The position numbers and the translations under genes are program-made. Below are positions 60,861 through 64,000 of a stretch of 64,000 bases of DNA, piece by piece. The stretch lies in assembly GCF_000308775.1 (NCBI RefSeq), contig NZ_BAGJ01000089.1, positions 1 through 64,000 on the forward strand, read 5' to 3'. Every line of letters begins with the position of its first letter. Positions within the stretch are counted from its first letter, which is position 1. The notes under the pieces were generated by a model. It was not told the origin of the DNA. It ran no database searches and was given only the letters and a program-made list of their open reading frames with translations. This stretch comes from Nocardia testacea NBRC 100365. Its GTDB lineage: Bacteria > Actinomycetota > Actinomycetes > Mycobacteriales > Mycobacteriaceae.

Positions 60861-61016
60861 TCACAGCACGACGGTGACGGTCTCGGCTTCGGTGTTCCAC
60901 GGCACAATGGCCGCGACCACGCCGACCGGGTCGACGGTGGTGGAGGTGCCCGCGCCACCACGGGTCCACGACCCCGCGAGATAGAGGTCGGTGGTGAGTT
61001 CGGGAAGTGCGGTCAC
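60861..61016 (-). pseudogene. Aldehyde-dehydrogenase remnant read as a 51-residue protein
   Basis: From GTG 61016, with GAGGAG at good spacing, 51 codons read VTALPELTTDLYLAGSWTRG then GAGTSTTVDPVGVVAAIVPW then NTEAETVTVVL. LYLAGSWTRG...TVDP is the start of an ALDH, while PVGVVAAIVPWN is the cofactor-domain strand normally 130 residues later. The middle and the entire catalytic half are gone. The intact ribosome site and clean ends suggest it may still be translated. It sits inside the operon, 16 nt before the NTF2-like gene. Confidence 0.6.
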
Positions 61017-61083
61017 AGGGGTCTCCTCGTGCGGGGATACTCGGCGGGCCGGGCAGTGCCCGGCCGAGAGTGCGGTGCGCCGG

Positions 61084-62361
61084 TCATGACGTTCGGAGGG
61101 GCACGGTGCGGGCCTGGACCCACGCGGCCGTCCGTAGTAGCGCGGCCTCCTCGCATGGGCGTCCGATGACCTGGACGCCGAGCGGCAAGCCGTCCGGCGT
61201 GCGCAGGCCGGGGACGGTGGCCACGGGCAACCCGAGCGCCTGCCAGGCGCGGCTGAGTACCGGGTCGCCGGTGGCGGCCAGGCCGGTCGGCGCGGGGCCC
61301 GGCGCGGCGGGACCGACAATCGCGTCGTAGCCGGTGAACAGGTCGAGCACTGTCCGCCTGGTCCGCTCGACGATTCCGCGCGCCTCCGCGTAGTCGCGCG
61401 GATCCGTGGCGGCGCCGGTCCGCAGCAGTTCGGCGAGCGGGGCACTCAACGCGTCGGCGCGGGCGAGTTCGGTGGTGCGGGTGCGCGCGGCCTCGTAGGC
61501 CATGACCACCCGATGCGCGGCGGTGGTCTCGGCGACGGCCTGCTCCGCGGCGAAATCGGTGACGGTGGCGCCGTCCGCGCGCAGCCGTTCCCGCAGAGCC
61601 GTGACGGCATCGGTCATCACTGGCTGCACAGCGTCCAGCGGCGCCGCGGTCCAGAAGGCCACCCGTGGGGGCCGCGCGGGTTCGGCCGCCGGGTCGGGCA
61701 CGCCACGCAGGGCCGCCCACGCGCAGGCCAGATCGCGGACCTCCGCGGCGTAGTAGCCGTGGCTGTCCAGGCTGTGCGCGAGTCCGGTGACACCGGTGGT
61801 GGGCAGCAGGCCCCGGGTCAGGACCAGGGCCGCGACCCCGCAGTAGGCGGCGGGCCGGGTCACCGACGCCGCGGTCTGCGAACCGAGTGCCAGCGGCACC
61901 TGGCCGGCGGCGACCGCCGCGGCCGAACCGCTCGACGAACCGCCCGGTGTATGGTCCGGTGCTGCCGGGTTACGCGTGGGACCCGGCGCGAAATAGGCGA
62001 ATTCGGTGGTGACGGTTTTCCCGGCCGGTAGCGCCCCCGCGGCCCGCCACAGCTCGACGATCTCCGCGTCGTGCTCCACCGGTGCGCTGTCCGCGCGCAG
62101 CGTCGAACCGCACCGGGTGGGATATCCGGCGACATCGATGATGTCCTTGACCCCGAGCGGAATTCCGCCCAGCGGCCCACTCGGCGCGGCGAATTCGGGG
62201 CGGGGACCGCGGGCGACCCATGCGGCGAGCGTGTTCTCGGTGGCGGCGATGCGGTCGGCGGACCGCTCCCATGCCGTCGCGGCGTCGGTGCGCCCGGCGG
62301 CCATGTCATCGACCAGATCACGTAACGACCACGGGGCGTACAGGGATTCCGCGGAGGTCAT
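61084..62361 (-). CDS. Amidase (amidase-signature family)
   Basis: A 425-residue protein; ATG 62361 overlaps the preceding stop (ATGA). The Ser-cisSer-Lys triad is visible: Lys in GIPLGVKDIIDVAGYPTRCGS, the Gly/Ser-rich signature HTPGGSSSGSAAAVAAGQVPLALGSQTAASVTRPAAYCGV with both serines. Lower similarity after the signature gives the substrate pocket, so the amide cleaved is not predictable. It is co-transcribed with flavin reductase and an 89-residue protein; in this setting it may release an aryl or heterocyclic amide. Confidence 0.9.
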   Translation of the reverse strand: MTSAESLYAPWSLRDLVDDMAAGRTDAATAWERSADRIAATENTLAAWVARGPRPEFAAPSGPLGGIPLGVKDIIDVAGYPTRCGSTLRADSAPVEHDAEIVELWRAAGALPAGKTVTTEFAYFAPGPTRNPAAPDHTPGGSSSGSAAAVAAGQVPLALGSQTAASVTRPAAYCGVAALVLTRGLLPTTGVTGLAHSLDSHGYYAAEVRDLACAWAALRGVPDPAAEPARPPRVAFWTAAPLDAVQPVMTDAVTALRERLRADGATVTDFAAEQAVAETTAAHRVVMAYEAARTRTTELARADALSAPLAELLRTGAATDPRDYAEARGIVERTRRTVLDLFTGYDAIVGPAAPGPAPTGLAATGDPVLSRAWQALGLPVATVPGLRTPDGLPLGVQVIGRPCEEAALLRTAAWVQARTVPLRTS

Positions 62362-62627
62362 GATTCCACCCACATCGCCTCGGCGGTCCAGTAGTCCATG
62401 CCCGCAGCGCTCACCGCATGCCGCCACTCGGTGGTGCGGCGCAGGCCGGGTTCGGCGATCGCGGTGATCCGGTCGGCGGCGTCCGGCCCGTCCTCGGGGA
62501 CCTGCCAGTGCACCCAGTTGAGCTCGCGACCGTCCGCATCGTGCAGAAACAGGTCGACGTGGCGCCAGCCGTACCCGTGGGTGTCGTTGTAACACATCAG
62601 CGTCATGCGGTGGTCCGCCTCGTCCAT
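62358..62627 (-). CDS. Uncharacterised 89-residue protein of the amidase operon
   Basis: ATG 62627 has AGGAGAAC 7 nt upstream; ATG 62606 is an alternative. It overlaps the flavin-reductase end by 25 nt and the amidase start by 4 nt, so its translation is tied to both. The chain is soluble, Trp- and His-rich: MTLMCYNDTHGYGWRHVDLF, then LHDADGRELNWVHWQVPEDG, then a helix AADRITAIAEPGLRRTTEWR and a C-terminal GMDYWTAEAMWVES. I do not recognise the family. The embedded position suggests an accessory subunit. Confidence 0.7.
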   Translation of the reverse strand: MDEADHRMTLMCYNDTHGYGWRHVDLFLHDADGRELNWVHWQVPEDGPDAADRITAIAEPGLRRTTEWRHAVSAAGMDYWTAEAMWVES

Positions 62628-63160
62628 CCGGTGTTCTCCTGCTCGGGGTGGGATCGATGCTCGGTGCCGATGCTGTGGAAGCGCCGCTGGAAATAGACCA
62701 GCGCGCCGGTGTTCTCGCGGACATCGACGCGCTGGACGCTCACCAGGAAGATCGAATGCGAACCCTGGGTGTGGTCGCTGATGATGCGGCCCACCACCCG
62801 CGCCGCCGCGGTGCGCAGCATCGGGATGTCCTCGGTGTCGTGGTCCCAGATCGGCCACTCGAATCGTTCGGCCATCGGTACGCCGGTGGCACCGGCGAAG
62901 TGTCCGGCGAGTTCCTCGTCGGCCGAACTCAGGATGTTCACGCACAGCCGCTGATTGCGCCGGAAGATCGCGTGGGCGTAGCTGGACTGGTTGACGCACA
63001 CGATCATCGTGGGCGGTGCGTCGGTCACCGAGCACACAGCGCTGACCGTGATGCCTGCGCGACCACGCGGTCCGTTGGTGGTGACGACGTTCACTGCGGC
63101 CGAAAGATTCGACATCGCAGCCCGGAAGTCACGCTGCTCGGCGGTCAATTGCTTGGTCAT
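62603..63160 (-). CDS. Flavin reductase (HpaC-like)
   Basis: A 185-residue protein, ATG 63160. FMN-split-barrel pattern: RDFRAAMSNLSAAVNVVTTNGPRGRAGITVSAVCSVTDAPPTMIVCVNQSSYAHAIFRRNQRLCVNILSSADEELAGHFAG...FEWPIWD...SIFLVSVQRVDVRENTGALVYFQRRFHSI. These enzymes supply reduced FMN/FAD to a partner monooxygenase. No monooxygenase is inside the window; it may lie beyond position 64000. It follows the kinase gene by 66 nt. Confidence 0.9.
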   Translation of the reverse strand: MTKQLTAEQRDFRAAMSNLSAAVNVVTTNGPRGRAGITVSAVCSVTDAPPTMIVCVNQSSYAHAIFRRNQRLCVNILSSADEELAGHFAGATGVPMAERFEWPIWDHDTEDIPMLRTAAARVVGRIISDHTQGSHSIFLVSVQRVDVRENTGALVYFQRRFHSIGTEHRSHPEQENTGWTRRTTA

Positions 63161-63226
63161 GGCATCGACGCTACGAGTGATCTACGCCTCGAGGTATCGA
63201 GATTTCCTCCGGGTGCGCTGAAGGTT

Positions 63227-64000
63227 TTACTTATCCGGCCCGGGCCCCGGCAGGACGAAACCGAACACCGATCCGCCGCCGTCCGCGGGCCGGCACCAGA
63301 TGCTGCCGTGCTGGCGGGTGATGATCCGGTAGCTCAACGCCAGCCCGATTCCACTGCCGTGTGCCTTCGAGGTGAACGAATCCGAGAACGGATCGCGGGG
63401 CACCCCGCGGCCGTGATCGCGGACGGTGAAGCATCCGCCCCCGTCGCGCACCGCGGTGGCGAGCACGATGCGCCGGGATCCGGGCGGGCACTGCTCCATC
63501 TCGTCGATGGCGTTGAAGCACAGATTGACGATGACCTGCCCGGTGAGCACGCGCTCGCACCGGATTCCGACCGGCTCGCCGGACAGCTCCAGGTCGACCC
63601 GGACACCGGTCTCCTGCGCCCGCAACCGGACGAAATACAGGCATTCGGTGACGATATCGTTCAGGTCGGCCACCTGCTCGACCTGCTCGAGATGACCGAC
63701 GAAGGCGCGCAGCGTGGAGACGATGGTCGCGGCCCGGTCGATCTGTTTGCGCGCCGCGTCCAGACCGAAGGTGACGCGGTGGTCGAGGGCCTCCCCGGCG
63801 GGCAGATGTGAGCGGATCCCCGCCACATAGTTGCCGGCGGCGGCGAGCGGCTGGCCCAGTTCGTGGGCGATGGCCATCGCCATATCGCCCATGGCGTTGT
63901 AGCGGGCCAGATAGTTCTCCCGCTGCAGTTCCAGCCCGCGTTTCTCCTCGTCACGGATCCGGTCGGAGACATCGTGCACCAGCATCAGGTACGCGGGCAC
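63227..64000 (-). CDS. FixL-like sensor histidine kinase, N-terminus beyond window
   Basis: A 257-residue visible part; the frame is open at the window end, where LMLVHDVSDRIRDEEKRGLELQRENYL is the end of a PAS domain. H-box: YNAMGDMAMAIAHELGQPLAAAGNYV, the FixL-type 'HELNQPL'-like motif. N-box VIVNLCFNAIDEMEQ, G-boxes FTVRDHGRGVP and KAHGSGIGLALSYRI. The Phe-rich catalytic loop is short. Likely partner is the FixJ-type regulator at the far end of the operon. The signal is unknown; the N-terminal sensing part is not visible. Confidence 0.9.
   Translation of the reverse strand: MPAYLMLVHDVSDRIRDEEKRGLELQRENYLARYNAMGDMAMAIAHELGQPLAAAGNYVAGIRSHLPAGEALDHRVTFGLDAARKQIDRAATIVSTLRAFVGHLEQVEQVADLNDIVTECLYFVRLRAQETGVRVDLELSGEPVGIRCERVLTGQVIVNLCFNAIDEMEQCPPGSRRIVLATAVRDGGGCFTVRDHGRGVPRDPFSDSFTSKAHGSGIGLALSYRIITRQHGSIWCRPADGGGSVFGFVLPGPGPDK

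Overview
The window is high-GC actinobacterial chromosome with dense gene packing, many GTG starts and strong third-position G/C bias. Several features fit Nocardia or a close relative in the Nocardiaceae: F420-type luciferase-like and PPOX enzymes, EfeUOB, DUF3558-like, DUF5997 and DUF3072 proteins, a SapA-like secreted protein, an orphan bacterial terpene synthase and very many TetR regulators. This assignment is inference; no rRNA or tRNA gene and no CRISPR array was seen. The only mobile DNA recognised is a small patch of decayed transposases near 53.8-54.3 kb.

Layout. 0-6 kb: a TetR regulator cut by the window edge, a SnoaL-like protein, an N-terminally truncated ABC substrate-binding protein, a lipoprotein and the helicase HrpB. 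6-12 kb: a MarR/MFS efflux pair, an ABC-F ATPase, a SUKH-like protein and a DUF1542-like membrane protein. 12-17 kb: a shortened WYL-type regulator divergent from a VOC protein, an aldo/keto reductase remnant, an AlkZ-like winged-helix protein, and a quinone-oxidoreductase/HxlR divergent pair around a perfect palindrome. 17-23 kb: a terpene synthase, a PAS-GGDEF cyclase, an alpha/beta hydrolase without its serine, DUF4126 and an SDR. 23-27 kb: a TetR-controlled operon of SDR, saccharopine-dehydrogenase-like reductase and acyl-adenylating ligase. 27-41 kb: efflux pumps, TetR pairs with visible operators, two small genes with sigma-B-type promoters (DUF3072 and CsbD-like), hydrolases, LysR, PPOX and an F420 luciferase-like enzyme.

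41-49 kb: the elemental-iron uptake operon efeUOB (permease, lipoprotein, Tat-exported peroxidase), then a two-component system and a DUF4173 membrane protein whose early coding region holds two mutually exclusive perfect hairpins. 49-56 kb: several small secreted proteins, an adenylate cyclase translationally coupled to a Crp/Fnr regulator, and the insertion-sequence remnants. Two of the secreted-protein genes share an almost identical leader of about 88 nt placed the same distance before their start codons; this is the most unusual feature of the window.

56-64 kb: a catechol ortho-cleavage operon, catA-catB-catC, faces an IclR regulator across a tandem operator. Next comes a minus-strand operon bracketed by a FixL-like sensor kinase (cut by the window end) and a FixJ-like response regulator. 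Between them lie a flavin reductase, an uncharacterised 89-residue protein, an amidase, a 51-residue aldehyde-dehydrogenase remnant and an NTF2-like protein. The region reads as an aromatic or amide catabolic locus feeding catechol into the ortho pathway; the substrate is not evident from the sequence.
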